Below are positions 43,996-52,195 of a stretch of DNA of 64,000 nt, one piece after another. The first letter of the stretch is position 1; every line of letters starts with the position of its first letter. Position numbers and translations under genes: made by a program. The notes beneath the pieces were generated by a model. The model made no database searches. It was not told the origin of the DNA and was given only the letters and a program-made list of their open reading frames with translations. This stretch comes from Clostridia bacterium (lineage in GTDB: Bacteria; Bacillota; Clostridia; Christensenellales; Borkfalkiaceae). Location: the NCBI GenBank assembly GCA_017448355.1, contig JAFSLQ010000012.1:1-64000 (forward strand), in the 5' to 3' direction.

Positions 43996-44013
43996 GTCCC
44001 TTATGGCGCGCCA
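43996..44013. repeat. Partial copy of the tRNA-Arg 3' end
   Basis: 18 bases identical to the tRNA end at 43846-43863, 150 bp downstream, and again followed by a hairpin whose stem contains GACACG. Between the copies are two more hairpins (43929-43945, 7-bp stem; 43972-43987, 6-bp stem with GCAA loop). It may be a decayed tandem tRNA duplication or the scar of an insertion. Confidence 0.75.
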
Positions 44014-44049
44014 GCAAAAAAGACACGGTATATCCGTGTCTTTTTTGCT
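44013..44049. terminator. Bidirectional terminator after the tRNA remnant and rubredoxin
   Basis: 16-bp stem (AGCAAAAAAGACACGG and its complement) with a TATAT loop; the T-run works in both directions. Confidence 0.9.
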
Positions 44050-44065
44050 ATCTGTACTTTTTTGT

Positions 44066-44221
44066 TTATTCTGCGGTGAAATCGTCCTTGCCAACTCCGC
44101 AAAGGGGACACGCGAAATCGTCGGGAAGGTCTGAAAACTTCGTGCCGGCCGCTATCCCGTTCTCTGCGTCGCCTAATTCTTCATCATAAACATATCCGCA
44201 TACGTTGCAAACATATTTCAT
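44066..44221 (-). CDS. Rubredoxin
   Basis: 51 aa, too short for most ORF lists. The two CxxCG knuckles are Cys5-x2-Cys8 ([11 protein letters not shown]) and Cys38-x2-Cys41 ([12 protein letters not shown]), with the conserved [11 protein letters not shown] between them. Binds one Fe in the FeCys4 form and carries electrons, often for oxygen or superoxide detoxification in anaerobes. Strong AAAGGAG site before ATG 44221; promoter and terminator are both clear, so it is transcribed alone. Confidence 0.96.
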   Translation of the reverse strand: MKYVCNVCGYVYDEELGDAENGIAAGTKFSDLPDDFACPLCGVGKDDFTAE

Positions 44222-44244
44222 AATTCATACTCCTTTTTCTTTTA

Positions 44245-44273
44245 ATTTTACAACGATACTCCGATTTTTGCAA
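44245..44273 (-). promoter_or_regulatory. Rubredoxin promoter
   Basis: Minus strand TTGCAA (44268-44273), 17 bp, TAAAAT (44245-44250). Confidence 0.8.
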
Positions 44274-44310
44274 GCCTTTTGTAAAGATAAAAATTTTTAA
44301 AAATAAAAAA

Positions 44311-44335
44311 CAGGTTGCTGTGAATTTGCGACCTG
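44311..44335 (-). terminator. Terminator after the xre gene at 44341
   Basis: Stem 44311-44318 and 44328-44335 (one G-U pair), followed on the minus strand by a run of T. Confidence 0.75.
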
Positions 44336-44340
44336 CTTTT

Positions 44341-44661
44341 TTATTGCTTTTTGGCTTGAATTTTTAAGCCTTCTAAAAAAGTTATCAGATAATTTTTATG
44401 TTTTTCGTCCAAAAGTCGGTAGGTTTTAATGATGTTTTCTTCTTCCTGCGTGATATAGTTTTGCGAAATACCGTCGCCGAACTCGTCCGTATCAAGCCCC
44501 AGCGCCCGCTTTATCGCGTTCACCGTCTCAATCGTCGGATTTTTTGACCGTCCGCAGAATATACTTTTTATTGTGTAAATCGAAACTCCCGAAAGTTCAC
44601 TTAACTTTGCATAAGTGATTTTTCTCTCTTTCAAAATCTTTTTTAAAATTTCAATATTCAT
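44341..44661 (-). CDS. Xre-family repressor
   Basis: 106 aa. N-terminal helix-turn-helix (KILKERKITYAKLSELSGV, then VSIYTIKSIFCGR) and a helical C-terminal dimer part ending in Lys/Gln-rich residues, as in phage-type and SinR-like repressors. It faces the BspA-like lipoprotein operon; a palindrome lies between the -35 and -10 of that operon. Its own promoter puts the first base of mRNA on the ATG, so it is probably translated leaderless and kept at a low level. Confidence 0.9.
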   Translation of the reverse strand: MNIEILKKILKERKITYAKLSELSGVSIYTIKSIFCGRSKNPTIETVNAIKRALGLDTDEFGDGISQNYITQEEENIIKTYRLLDEKHKNYLITFLEGLKIQAKKQ

Positions 44662-44667
44662 ACTTAT

Positions 44668-44696
44668 ATTTTAAATTCTTGGTATATTATTTTCAA
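44668..44696 (-). promoter_or_regulatory. Promoter of the xre gene, leaderless
   Basis: Minus strand TTGAAA (44691-44696), 17 bp, TAAAAT (44668-44673). The A of the ATG at 44661 is seven bases downstream of the -10. Confidence 0.7.
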
Positions 44697-44715
44697 CTTT
44701 TTTGAAAATTTTGGC

Positions 44716-44744
44716 TTGACAGGTGCATTATAATGCTTTATAAT
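44716..44744 (+). promoter_or_regulatory. BspA-like operon promoter with embedded operator
   Basis: TTGACA (44716-44721), 17 bp, TATAAT (44739-44744). The spacer contains the perfect palindrome GCATTATAATGC (44725-44736), a likely repressor site. Confidence 0.85.
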
Positions 44745-44813
44745 GTGATTATGTTGTAATAAAATACACTTTTTATAAAAAAGTGTAGAAGAATATACAA
44801 AAAGGGAAAAATT

Positions 44814-47096
44814 ATGAAAAAGTTTTTATGGATTATAACACTCTTTATACTTTGCGTTTGTTGTGTTTTCGGTTTTGCCGCGTGTGAAGAAGATAATGGC
44901 GAAAATATCACTACGCCCGATACGCCTGCGCATACGCACATATATACGGAAACGATTGTACCGCCCACTTGTACGGAGCAAGGTTATACATTATTTAAAT
45001 GCGCTTGTGGAGACGAGAAAAAAAACAACGCAACACCAGCACTTGGGCACTATTATCAAGTGGAAATAACGCCGCCGACTTGTACGGAACGAGGCTATAC
45101 GACATACACTTGTACTAGATGTGATGATAGTTATATAGGCAACTATGTTGTGGAGACAGTCCATAATTATATTGGTGGGGTTTGTACAACATGCGGCGCG
45201 AGCGAGTATTTTTCTTTTACTTATTTATCAGAAACGGATTCTTATGAATTAAAAGCAAAAGATAAAAATAATTTGCCGAAAGAGATTGTTTTACCGTCAA
45301 CTTATAAAGGTAAGTTTGTTACAAATATAGGATATAATGCATTCGCTATTTGTCGCAGTTTAACGAGTGTAACAATCCCCGATAGTGTAACAAGTATAGG
45401 AGGTGATGCGTTCGCTGGTTGTAACAATTTAACGAGTATAATATTTGGCGAAAATAGCGAGTTAGAAAGTATAGAAGATGCAGCGTTCCGTGATTGTAGC
45501 AGTTTAACGAGTATAACAATCCCCGATAGTGTTATAAGTATAGGAAATTATGCGTTCTCTAGTTGTCGAAGTTTAACAAGTATAACGTTTGGTGCAAATA
45601 GTCAGTTAATAAGTATAGGAAATTATGCGTTCTCTAGTTGTCGAAGTTTAACAAGTATAACAATACCAAATAGTGTCACAAGTATAGGAAATTATGCGTT
45701 CTCTGATTGTGGTAGTTTACAATATAATAGGTATAGCAATGGATGTTATTTAGGGAACAATGCTAACCCATATGTTGTTTTAGTAAAGACAAGCTCATAC
45801 AGTATAACATCCTGTGATATAAGTGATAGTACAAAAATTATTGGTTATCGTGCATTTGCAGATTGTGATAGTTTAACGAATATAATAATCCCCGATAGCG
45901 TTACAAGTATAGGAAATTATGCGTTCTCTAGTTGTCGAAGTTTAACGATCATAACGATACCTGATAGCGTTACAAGCATAGGGAATGATGCGTTTCATAA
46001 TTGTGTTGATTTAACCAATGTATCTATAGGCAATGGAGTTACAAGTATAGGTGAAGGCACATTCAGCGGTTGCCGCAGTTTAACGAATATTAAAATATCA
46101 GATAATAATTTAGAGTATAAAATGATACGTGGAAATTTATACAGTAAAGATGGAAAAAGATTTATAGCATATTTGTGCAATAATTCTTCCACCACTCTTA
46201 CAATTCCCGATAGCGTAACAAGTATAGGAGATCGTGCATTCTATAATGGTAGAAATTTAACGAGTATAATTATTCCGAACAGTGTTACAAGTATAGGAGA
46301 TTATGCGTTCTCTTCTTGTGATAATTTAACAAGTATTACATTTGGTAAAACCAGTCAGTTAATAAGTATAGGAAATGGTGCATTCCGTAATTGTAGTAGT
46401 TTAACGAGTATAACAATACCAGATAGTGTCACAAGTATAGGAAATTCTGCGTTCTCTTGGTGTAGCAGTTTAAAAAGCATAACATTTGATGCAAATAGTC
46501 AGTTAATAAGTATAGGATATGATGCGTTCGAATGTTGTAGTAGTTTAACAAGTATAACAATACCTAGTAGTGGTATTGTTATAAGTGAAAGCCTTAATAA
46601 TTTTCCAAATTTACAATATAATAGGTATAGCAACGGGTACTATCTAGGGAACAATGCTAACCCGTATGTTGTTTTAGTAAAGGCAAAGCCAAACAGTATA
46701 ACATCCTGCGTTATAAGTGATAGTACAAAAATTATTTATCATGATGCATTCCGTAATTGTAGTAGTTTAACGAGTATAACAATACCTAATAGTGTTACAA
46801 GTATAGGGAAATATGCGTTTTATTGTAGCAGTTTAACAAGTATAACAATACCTGATAGTGTTACATGTATAGGAGAAGGTGCGTTCTCTGGTTGTGGCAG
46901 TTTAACGAGTATAACTATCGGTAGTGGTGTTACACGTATAGGAAATTTTGCGTTCTCTAATTATTGTAGCAGTTTGGCAAGTATAACATTTAACGGTACA
47001 AAAGCACAATGGAACGCGATAAGTAAAGGCAGTGATTGGAACAGTTATGTTCCCGCAACGGTTGTACATTGTACTGACGGCGACGTGGAGATTTAA
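44814..47096 (+). CDS. BspA-like leucine-rich repeat lipoprotein
   Basis: 760 aa. Lipobox FAAC with Cys24. Residues 40-140 hold three Cys/His repeats (PPTCTEQGYT, then GHYY), then about 20 LRR_5 (BspA/TpLRR) units of 23 residues with the core SLTSITIPDSVTSIGNYAFS. Such surface proteins bind host or other bacterial proteins. The low-complexity AT-rich repeats and the duplicated 125-bp block are sites of likely recombination. Strong promoter with an operator and a divergent repressor suggest switched expression. The downstream gene codes a second lipoprotein with a similar signal peptide. Confidence 0.92.
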   Translation: MKKFLWIITLFILCVCCVFGFAACEEDNGENITTPDTPAHTHIYTETIVPPTCTEQGYTLFKCACGDEKKNNATPALGHYYQVEITPPTCTERGYTTYTCTRCDDSYIGNYVVETVHNYIGGVCTTCGASEYFSFTYLSETDSYELKAKDKNNLPKEIVLPSTYKGKFVTNIGYNAFAICRSLTSVTIPDSVTSIGGDAFAGCNNLTSIIFGENSELESIEDAAFRDCSSLTSITIPDSVISIGNYAFSSCRSLTSITFGANSQLISIGNYAFSSCRSLTSITIPNSVTSIGNYAFSDCGSLQYNRYSNGCYLGNNANPYVVLVKTSSYSITSCDISDSTKIIGYRAFADCDSLTNIIIPDSVTSIGNYAFSSCRSLTIITIPDSVTSIGNDAFHNCVDLTNVSIGNGVTSIGEGTFSGCRSLTNIKISDNNLEYKMIRGNLYSKDGKRFIAYLCNNSSTTLTIPDSVTSIGDRAFYNGRNLTSIIIPNSVTSIGDYAFSSCDNLTSITFGKTSQLISIGNGAFRNCSSLTSITIPDSVTSIGNSAFSWCSSLKSITFDANSQLISIGYDAFECCSSLTSITIPSSGIVISESLNNFPNLQYNRYSNGYYLGNNANPYVVLVKAKPNSITSCVISDSTKIIYHDAFRNCSSLTSITIPNSVTSIGKYAFYCSSLTSITIPDSVTCIGEGAFSGCGSLTSITIGSGVTRIGNFAFSNYCSSLASITFNGTKAQWNAISKGSDWNSYVPATVVHCTDGDVEI
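45350..46980 (+). repeat. In-frame 69-bp LRR repeats with a 125-bp duplicated block
   Basis: The 69-bp unit codes a 23-residue LRR_5 and recurs through the gene with good conservation. A larger block at 45717-45842 and 46611-46735 is close to 88 percent identical by eye and codes YSNGCYLGNNANPYVVLVK-type sequence. Direct repeats of this kind allow slipped-strand or recombination length changes. Confidence 0.85.
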
Positions 47097-47098
47097 AG

Positions 47099-47569
47099 AT
47101 GAAAAAATATTTTGTAATTTTAATGCTATTTATCCTTTGCATATTTTGTGCGGTAGGTTTTGCCGCTTGCGAAAATGAGAACTCTACACAAAACACTCCG
47201 CAAGATGAAAGCCCGTCGTTTGCACAAATCTGCGGCACTTATTATTTATCATTATGGACGGAAGAAGATATTGAGACAGGCGAAGAAAAAGTCGTAATGA
47301 GTACGGATGAAGAACTTGGCGGCGAGTTTATTTCGGAAGATAGAGTGGTTTTTATATTTTATGCCGACGGAACGGGCGAACAATGGGAAAATAGCGTAAA
47401 AAGTAATTTACGCATTAATTGGCAGATAAAAGACGGTAAGTTTTATTTGTATCAAGACGGTAGCACGTCTGAAACAATAGAAGTGAAATTTGAAGATAAT
47501 AAAATGCTTATGTATGATATAGATATGCATAACGGAGTTTATCAATATATTATTTTTGTAAAAAAGTAA
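47099..47569 (+). CDS. Small lipoprotein, sister of the BspA-like gene
   Basis: 156 aa. Signal peptide and lipobox FAAC (Cys24), nearly the same as those of the upstream BspA-like protein (FVILMLFILCIFCAVGFAAC against LWIITLFILCVCCVFGFAAC), so the two share an origin for this part. The mature part is a small beta-rich domain, like a lipocalin-like DUF (VFIFYADGTGEQWE, WQIKDGKFYLY), which I cannot name. It starts 3 bp after the upstream stop with a GGAG site. Confidence 0.75.
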   Translation: MKKYFVILMLFILCIFCAVGFAACENENSTQNTPQDESPSFAQICGTYYLSLWTEEDIETGEEKVVMSTDEELGGEFISEDRVVFIFYADGTGEQWENSVKSNLRINWQIKDGKFYLYQDGSTSETIEVKFEDNKMLMYDIDMHNGVYQYIIFVKK

Positions 47570-47575
47570 AGTGAT

Positions 47576-47605
47576 TTGACAATCAATATAAGATTGTAAT
47601 ATTAT
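47576..47605 (+). promoter_or_regulatory. PAP2 gene promoter
   Basis: TTGACA (47576-47581), 18 bp, TATTAT (47600-47605). Confidence 0.65.
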
Positions 47606-47629
47606 ATTAACACAAAGGAGAAATTTTTT

Positions 47630-48304
47630 ATGGCAGGATGGCTTAACAGTACTTTCAGCGGGCTTGATAGCGGCGTTTTTAACGCTATGCACACGCTGGC
47701 AGAGAAGGCAGGCGGGTTCTTTACGCCGATTTTTAAGGCGGTATCTATCGTCGGCGAAAAGGGGATAATCTTTTTCGTTCTGGCGATAATTTTAATGCTT
47801 TTTGCTAAATCCCGTAAGGGCGGCGTTTGTATGTTCGGCGCGCTTGCAATAGGCGCTATAATCACGAGTTTTATCTTAAAAGACACGGTCGCGCGGGTAA
47901 GACCGTATGACGCAAGCGCGGAATATAATGAGTTCTGGCAATTCGTCGGGGGAAAGACGTCGGACAGTTTTTGTTTCCCGTCGGGACACACGACTATGAT
48001 TATGGCGGCGATGACGGCACTATTCATTTGCTTTAACAAAAAGTGGTCTTGGGCAGGATTTTTCGGCGTAATAATTATGGGCGCGGCGCGCGTATATATG
48101 GTAGCGCACTATTTTACGGACGTTTTGGGCGGCATCGCGGTCGGAATAATCGCCGCTATTATCGCGTATCTTTTAACGAGACTTATTTTCTTCCTTTTAG
48201 ATAAGTATAAGGATAAAAAATTCTGCGCATTTTGTCTTAATTTTGACGTAAGGAATTTATTTAAAAAACAAAATTTGCCTGACGACGACGTGGAAATCAA
48301 ATAA
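47630..48304 (+). CDS. PAP2-family membrane phosphatase
   Basis: 224 aa, about six membrane segments. The three phosphatase motifs are present: KDTVARVRP (KxxxxxxRP), PSGHT and RVYMVAHYFTDV (SRxxxxxHxxxD-like). This family removes phosphate from lipid phosphates such as undecaprenyl diphosphate or phosphatidylglycerol phosphate at the membrane. It has a second undecaprenyl-phosphatase candidate in the window (uppP). ATG 47630 with AAAGGAG. Confidence 0.92.
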   Translation: MAGWLNSTFSGLDSGVFNAMHTLAEKAGGFFTPIFKAVSIVGEKGIIFFVLAIILMLFAKSRKGGVCMFGALAIGAIITSFILKDTVARVRPYDASAEYNEFWQFVGGKTSDSFCFPSGHTTMIMAAMTALFICFNKKWSWAGFFGVIIMGAARVYMVAHYFTDVLGGIAVGIIAAIIAYLLTRLIFFLLDKYKDKKFCAFCLNFDVRNLFKKQNLPDDDVEIK

Positions 48305-48351
48305 AAAAATTATTATTTTGTTGTAATTTACATTAAATTATATTTTTACTA

Positions 48352-48380
48352 TTGACATTTAATTGTACTTTTGGTAAAAT
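48352..48380 (+). promoter_or_regulatory. Promoter of the 48436 gene
   Basis: TTGACA (48352-48357), 17 bp, TAAAAT (48375-48380). Confidence 0.85.
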
Positions 48381-48435
48381 AAATTTTGTGAAATAGTGTT
48401 TTTATTATTTCATAATAATTTTTTAGGGGTTTATT

Positions 48436-49068
48436 ATGGCTGACGAAAAACAAAAAAGCAATTTTATAGTGCGTTTGTTCGCTTTGTTTAAATCAAGGCG
48501 CGCAAGAAACATCTTGTATTTAGTGCTTATAGCGTTTGCTACCGTATCGATGTTCTTACTCGATGAGTATAACTTTTGGAGAGACGGAACAGAGGTCGCA
48601 CCTTCGTCCTTTGCATTTTTAACTGACAACATAGTTTCCAAAACGTTGGCATTGTTCGGTATTCCGAGATACGACGTTACGTCCGGTGCGTGGTGTTTAT
48701 TCATTATATTAATGACCGTATGCCTTATGATTGTTATAGGACATATCATCGCGCCGAAGTTTGTCGCTAAAAAAGTTGCGGATAATCCTACGCTTATGGG
48801 TACTGAAAGAAAAACGAGAACTTTCTATAACGTGCTTTATTACGGCGTACTTATTCTTATCGCGGGCGTGATAATACTTATATCCTATTTTGCGGGTGCG
48901 TTCAATCTTTACGGTGCTAACCCTGCGAATCCGTTTATCAGCCTTTTAGCGATGATGGGTATTTTCCTTTTGTTCTTAATCGCGCTGCTTATCGTAATAA
49001 TCATTGTTTATCTTATTATCAGACTTATCATGATGGCTTGCGCTGCAATGTTTAAAAAGAACAAATAA
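48436..49068 (+). CDS. Unknown four-segment membrane protein
   Basis: 210 aa. Basic N terminus (LFKSRRARN), then four hydrophobic segments at about 25-43, 85-105, 135-160 and 170-200. No motif links it to a named family. ATG 48436 follows TTAGGGG. Own promoter and a terminator shared with metH, so it is expressed alone. Confidence 0.75.
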   Translation: MADEKQKSNFIVRLFALFKSRRARNILYLVLIAFATVSMFLLDEYNFWRDGTEVAPSSFAFLTDNIVSKTLALFGIPRYDVTSGAWCLFIILMTVCLMIVIGHIIAPKFVAKKVADNPTLMGTERKTRTFYNVLYYGVLILIAGVIILISYFAGAFNLYGANPANPFISLLAMMGIFLLFLIALLIVIIIVYLIIRLIMMACAAMFKKNK

Positions 49069-49098
49069 GTCAGTTTTATAAAAAATAAAATTAATACT

Positions 49099-49133
49099 AA
49101 GCACCCCAAAAGTGTTTAACTTTTGGGGTGCTT
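49099..49133. terminator. Bidirectional terminator, 48436 gene and metH
   Basis: Perfect 15-bp stem (49099-49113 and 49119-49133) with a GTTTA loop. Confidence 0.93.
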
Positions 49134-49140
49134 GAATTTT

Positions 49141-51528
49141 TTAAAGTTCGTTAAATATTTTGTCTGCGTAGCGAACGGTTTCCATCGCGTCTAAAGCGTA
49201 TTTATCCGCGCCCATTTTATCGGCGTATTCTTTGGTTAAAACCGCGCCGCCTACTATAACTTTGCACCACGGCGCACGTTGTTTTAATAATTGGACGGTT
49301 TTTTCCATCGCGGGAACGGTCGTCGTCATTAAAGCCGAAAGCCCACAAAGCGGGACGTGCCTTTTCACTACTTCGTCTACTATTGTTTCGGGCGGTACGT
49401 CTTTACCTAAATCTATTACGTTGAACCCGTAGTTTTCCAAAAGCAGTTTTACTATGTTTTTACCTATATCGTGTATATCGCCATGTACCGTCGCTATCAC
49501 GAAATCGCATTTAATAGTTCCGCTTTTTACTGCGGATTTTTCTTTTATAATGCCGAACGCCGCTTTCGCCGCTTCAGCACTCATTAAGAGTTGCGGAAGG
49601 TAAACGGTCTTTTCTTCGTAGCCCTTGCCGACGCTGTCAAGCGCAGGGATTATCTCTTCGTTGATAACTTCAAGAGGGGCTTTATCGGTTAAAAGCCGCG
49701 CCGCACTTTTTGCCGCTTCGTCCGTAAATCCCTTTATTATCGCCGTTTTAAGTCCTATTTCCGTGTTATCCGAAACGGTTGCGGGCTTTTGTGCCGTGGC
49801 GGCATTACGCGTTGCAAATTCAATATACTTTTCAAAATTTACGTCTTTCCCGGTAAGCGCGCTATAAGCGTAAACGCTTTTCATTACCCGTTCCGAAAAG
49901 GGATTGATTATCGCCATATCAAGTCCGTAGTTCATTGCAAGCGTTAAAAATTCGGCGTTTAAAGTTTCTCTGTCAGGCAGTCCGAACGATACGTTTGAAA
50001 CACCGAGAGAGGTGCGGCAATCCGTTTTTTCTTTAATAAGTTTCAATGCGTCAAGCGTAACGCGCGCGGCGTCGGGGCTTGACGAAACGGTCATACAAAG
50101 CGTGTCGAAAATTATATCTTCTTTTTTTATGCCGTATTTTTCCGCTTCCTTTAAAATTTTCTCGGCAATTTTAAGTCTGCCGTTTGCTGTTAGCGGTATG
50201 CCGTTTTCGTCGAGAGTTAACGCTATTATCGCGCCGCCGTATTTTTTCGCGATGGGGAACACCGCGTCCATGCTTTCTTTTTTGCCGTTCACGGAATTTA
50301 TAAGCGGCTTGCCGTTATAAAGCCTTGCCGCCTTTTCCATAGCGACAAAGTCCGAAGTGTCTATTTGCAATGGCAGGTCGATAACCGCTTGCAGGTTCGC
50401 GACCGTCTCCGGCAGAACGGTTTTTTCGTCAATATCGGGAATACCCACGTTTACGTCGAGAATATCCGCGCCGCACTCCGCCTGAGAGACGCCTTCTTTT
50501 AAGATGTAACTTTTGTCGTCGTCTATAAGTGCTTGCTTAAACCGCTTTTTACCCGTCGGGTTTATTCTTTCGCCGATGACAAGCGTTTTATTTCCGCACC
50601 TAACTTCGTGCGAATAGGAAGAAATTCTCGTTAAACCTTTCGGAACTATTTCTTTTGCGGGAAGGCCTTTTATCTTTTCCGATAAAAGTTTAATATAATT
50701 CGGCGAAGTGCCGCAGCACCCGCCTACTATTCTTACGCCTTCTTTGACGGCTTTTGCTACGCTTTCCGAAAAATCTTCTGCCGCAAGGTCGTAAACGGCT
50801 TTTCCGTTAACGTTTTTAGGGATTCCGGCATTCGGCATAAAGATAACGGGCAGGGAAGAACAGTCAAGAAGTTCGTCGATAACGCCCGACAGTTCGTCAG
50901 GTCCGTAAGAACAGTTTACGCCCACAGCGTCGACGTTTAGCCCTTCCAGCATACAGGACATCGCGGAAGGCGTTGCGCCCGTCATAAGTTTACCGTTCTT
51001 TCCGTAAGCGTTAGATACAAAAACAGGAAGGTCGCAGTTTTCTTTTGCCGCTATTACCGCCGCCTTTGTCTCGTAAGAATCGTTCATCGTCTGGATAAAG
51101 ATTATTTCCGCGCCGTATTTTACGCAAAGTTTAACTGTCTTTGCAAAAATTTCCACCGCGCGCTCAAAACTTAAATCACCGTACGGCTGTAAAAGTTTTC
51201 CCGTAGGACCTATATCCGCCGCGATAAATTTCGGCTGTGTTCCCGTAGAAAGTTCCCGCGCCGTTTTGACGTTTTCAATAGCGGCGGAAATAACCTCTTC
51301 AAGTTCGGCGTCGTCGTAGTGCAAAGAGTTTGCACCGAAGGTGTTTGCGGAAACCACGTTACTTCCCGCGTCGTAATAGGCTTTATGCAGAGAAATAAGC
51401 ACGTCTTTGTGGGATATATTCCATCTCTCCGGCAGTTCGCCGACCTTTAAGCCGACGTTTTGAAGTTCCGTGCCCGTCGCTCCGTCTAATATAAGGTTGT
51501 TTTCTTTAATGAATTGTCGTATATCCAT
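49141..51528 (-). CDS. metH: Cobalamin-dependent methionine synthase without activation domain
   Basis: 795 aa, against about 1200 for one-piece MetH. Domains in order: homocysteine-binding barrel (1-285; LDGATGTELQ, zinc Cys in VGVNCSYGP and GGCCGTSP), methyltetrahydrofolate-binding barrel (about 305-560; IGERINPTGKKRFK), B12-binding cap (about 590-660) and cobalamin domain (about 670-795) with DIHDIGKN, whose His686 binds cobalt. The AdoMet reactivation domain is missing and is supplied by the next gene in the operon. It methylates homocysteine. The start is one base after the stop of the activation gene. Confidence 0.95.
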   Translation of the reverse strand: MDIRQFIKENNLILDGATGTELQNVGLKVGELPERWNISHKDVLISLHKAYYDAGSNVVSANTFGANSLHYDDAELEEVISAAIENVKTARELSTGTQPKFIAADIGPTGKLLQPYGDLSFERAVEIFAKTVKLCVKYGAEIIFIQTMNDSYETKAAVIAAKENCDLPVFVSNAYGKNGKLMTGATPSAMSCMLEGLNVDAVGVNCSYGPDELSGVIDELLDCSSLPVIFMPNAGIPKNVNGKAVYDLAAEDFSESVAKAVKEGVRIVGGCCGTSPNYIKLLSEKIKGLPAKEIVPKGLTRISSYSHEVRCGNKTLVIGERINPTGKKRFKQALIDDDKSYILKEGVSQAECGADILDVNVGIPDIDEKTVLPETVANLQAVIDLPLQIDTSDFVAMEKAARLYNGKPLINSVNGKKESMDAVFPIAKKYGGAIIALTLDENGIPLTANGRLKIAEKILKEAEKYGIKKEDIIFDTLCMTVSSSPDAARVTLDALKLIKEKTDCRTSLGVSNVSFGLPDRETLNAEFLTLAMNYGLDMAIINPFSERVMKSVYAYSALTGKDVNFEKYIEFATRNAATAQKPATVSDNTEIGLKTAIIKGFTDEAAKSAARLLTDKAPLEVINEEIIPALDSVGKGYEEKTVYLPQLLMSAEAAKAAFGIIKEKSAVKSGTIKCDFVIATVHGDIHDIGKNIVKLLLENYGFNVIDLGKDVPPETIVDEVVKRHVPLCGLSALMTTTVPAMEKTVQLLKQRAPWCKVIVGGAVLTKEYADKMGADKYALDAMETVRYADKIFNEL

Positions 51529-51529
51529 T

Positions 51530-52192
51530 TTATCTCCGATATCCGCAGTCTTTTTTCGTGCAGTCTTTGCAAGATGATTTATCGTTCTGACATAGCCCGT
51601 TTATGCCCGCAATCGCAGTTACGGACTTCGACGGGGACATAAGCAGACTGTCGTTTAAGGTAAGTCCTAAACGTTTTTCGGGTTTAAGCAGATTAAAAAT
51701 ATCTTTTTGTGCGTTAAGCGACAAATCGCCGTAGCCTGCCGAAAATCTCGGCGAAGTTTCTATACCGAAAGTTTTTTCGTAATCCTTTATAAAGAAATCG
51801 GTAAAAGTTTCCACGCGTTCCGCGCCGAGTGCCTGAAAAACAAGCGCCCTTGCGGGGTTTAATTCCGAATATTTTTTTATAAGGCGGTCTATTCCCATAC
51901 CTACCGTGCAAGCGAATATAAGCGCGGACTTTGCACCGCGCAAAACGTAAGCAAGATTTTTGCTTTTAAAAGTAAAGGCGGAAAAATCCGCCGCATCGCC
52001 GTCTACCTTAACGGGCAGCACGGCAAAACAAACGGCATAGTTTACCGCGTTTTCCTTGTCGCACTCTTCTATACAACTTTTAATCAAGGCGTATAGGTTT
52101 TCGTCCGCCGCTTTTGCACCCGCATAGCGTATGGCTTCGCCGTAATTTACGGGAACGCCCGAATAAGTTTTCGTTTCGACAGTATATTCCAC
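51530..52192 (-). CDS. Methionine synthase activation protein (separate MetH domain)
   Basis: 220 aa. It corresponds to the AdoMet-binding reactivation domain of MetH: RFSAGYGDLSLNAQKDIFNLL and LTLNDSLLMSPSKSVTAIAGI are the two best segments (RxSxGYG and MxPxKS). It restores cob(II)alamin to methylcobalamin. The C terminus adds a small Cys cluster (CQNDKSSCKDCTKKDC), perhaps metal- or Fe-S-binding. Start GTG at 52192; it lies between metF and metH with spacings of 3 and 1 bp, so all three are cotranslated. Confidence 0.92.
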   Translation of the reverse strand: MEYTVETKTYSGVPVNYGEAIRYAGAKAADENLYALIKSCIEECDKENAVNYAVCFAVLPVKVDGDAADFSAFTFKSKNLAYVLRGAKSALIFACTVGMGIDRLIKKYSELNPARALVFQALGAERVETFTDFFIKDYEKTFGIETSPRFSAGYGDLSLNAQKDIFNLLKPEKRLGLTLNDSLLMSPSKSVTAIAGINGLCQNDKSSCKDCTKKDCGYRR

Positions 52193-52195
52193 TTT

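Noticed and set aside
43846..44013. A small mobile element between the two tRNA-Arg ends
   Set aside because: The 150-bp spacing is too small for a coding element and no terminal repeats of an insertion sequence were seen.
43793..44094. Minus-strand open frames over tRNA-Arg and its partial copy
   Set aside because: They are translations of a tRNA, terminators and hairpins; a tRNA with all arms explains the sequence better.
45350..46980. Repeats as a possible CRISPR array
   Set aside because: The 69-bp units are in frame and code LRR_5 repeats; there are no spacers of unrelated sequence and no cas genes.
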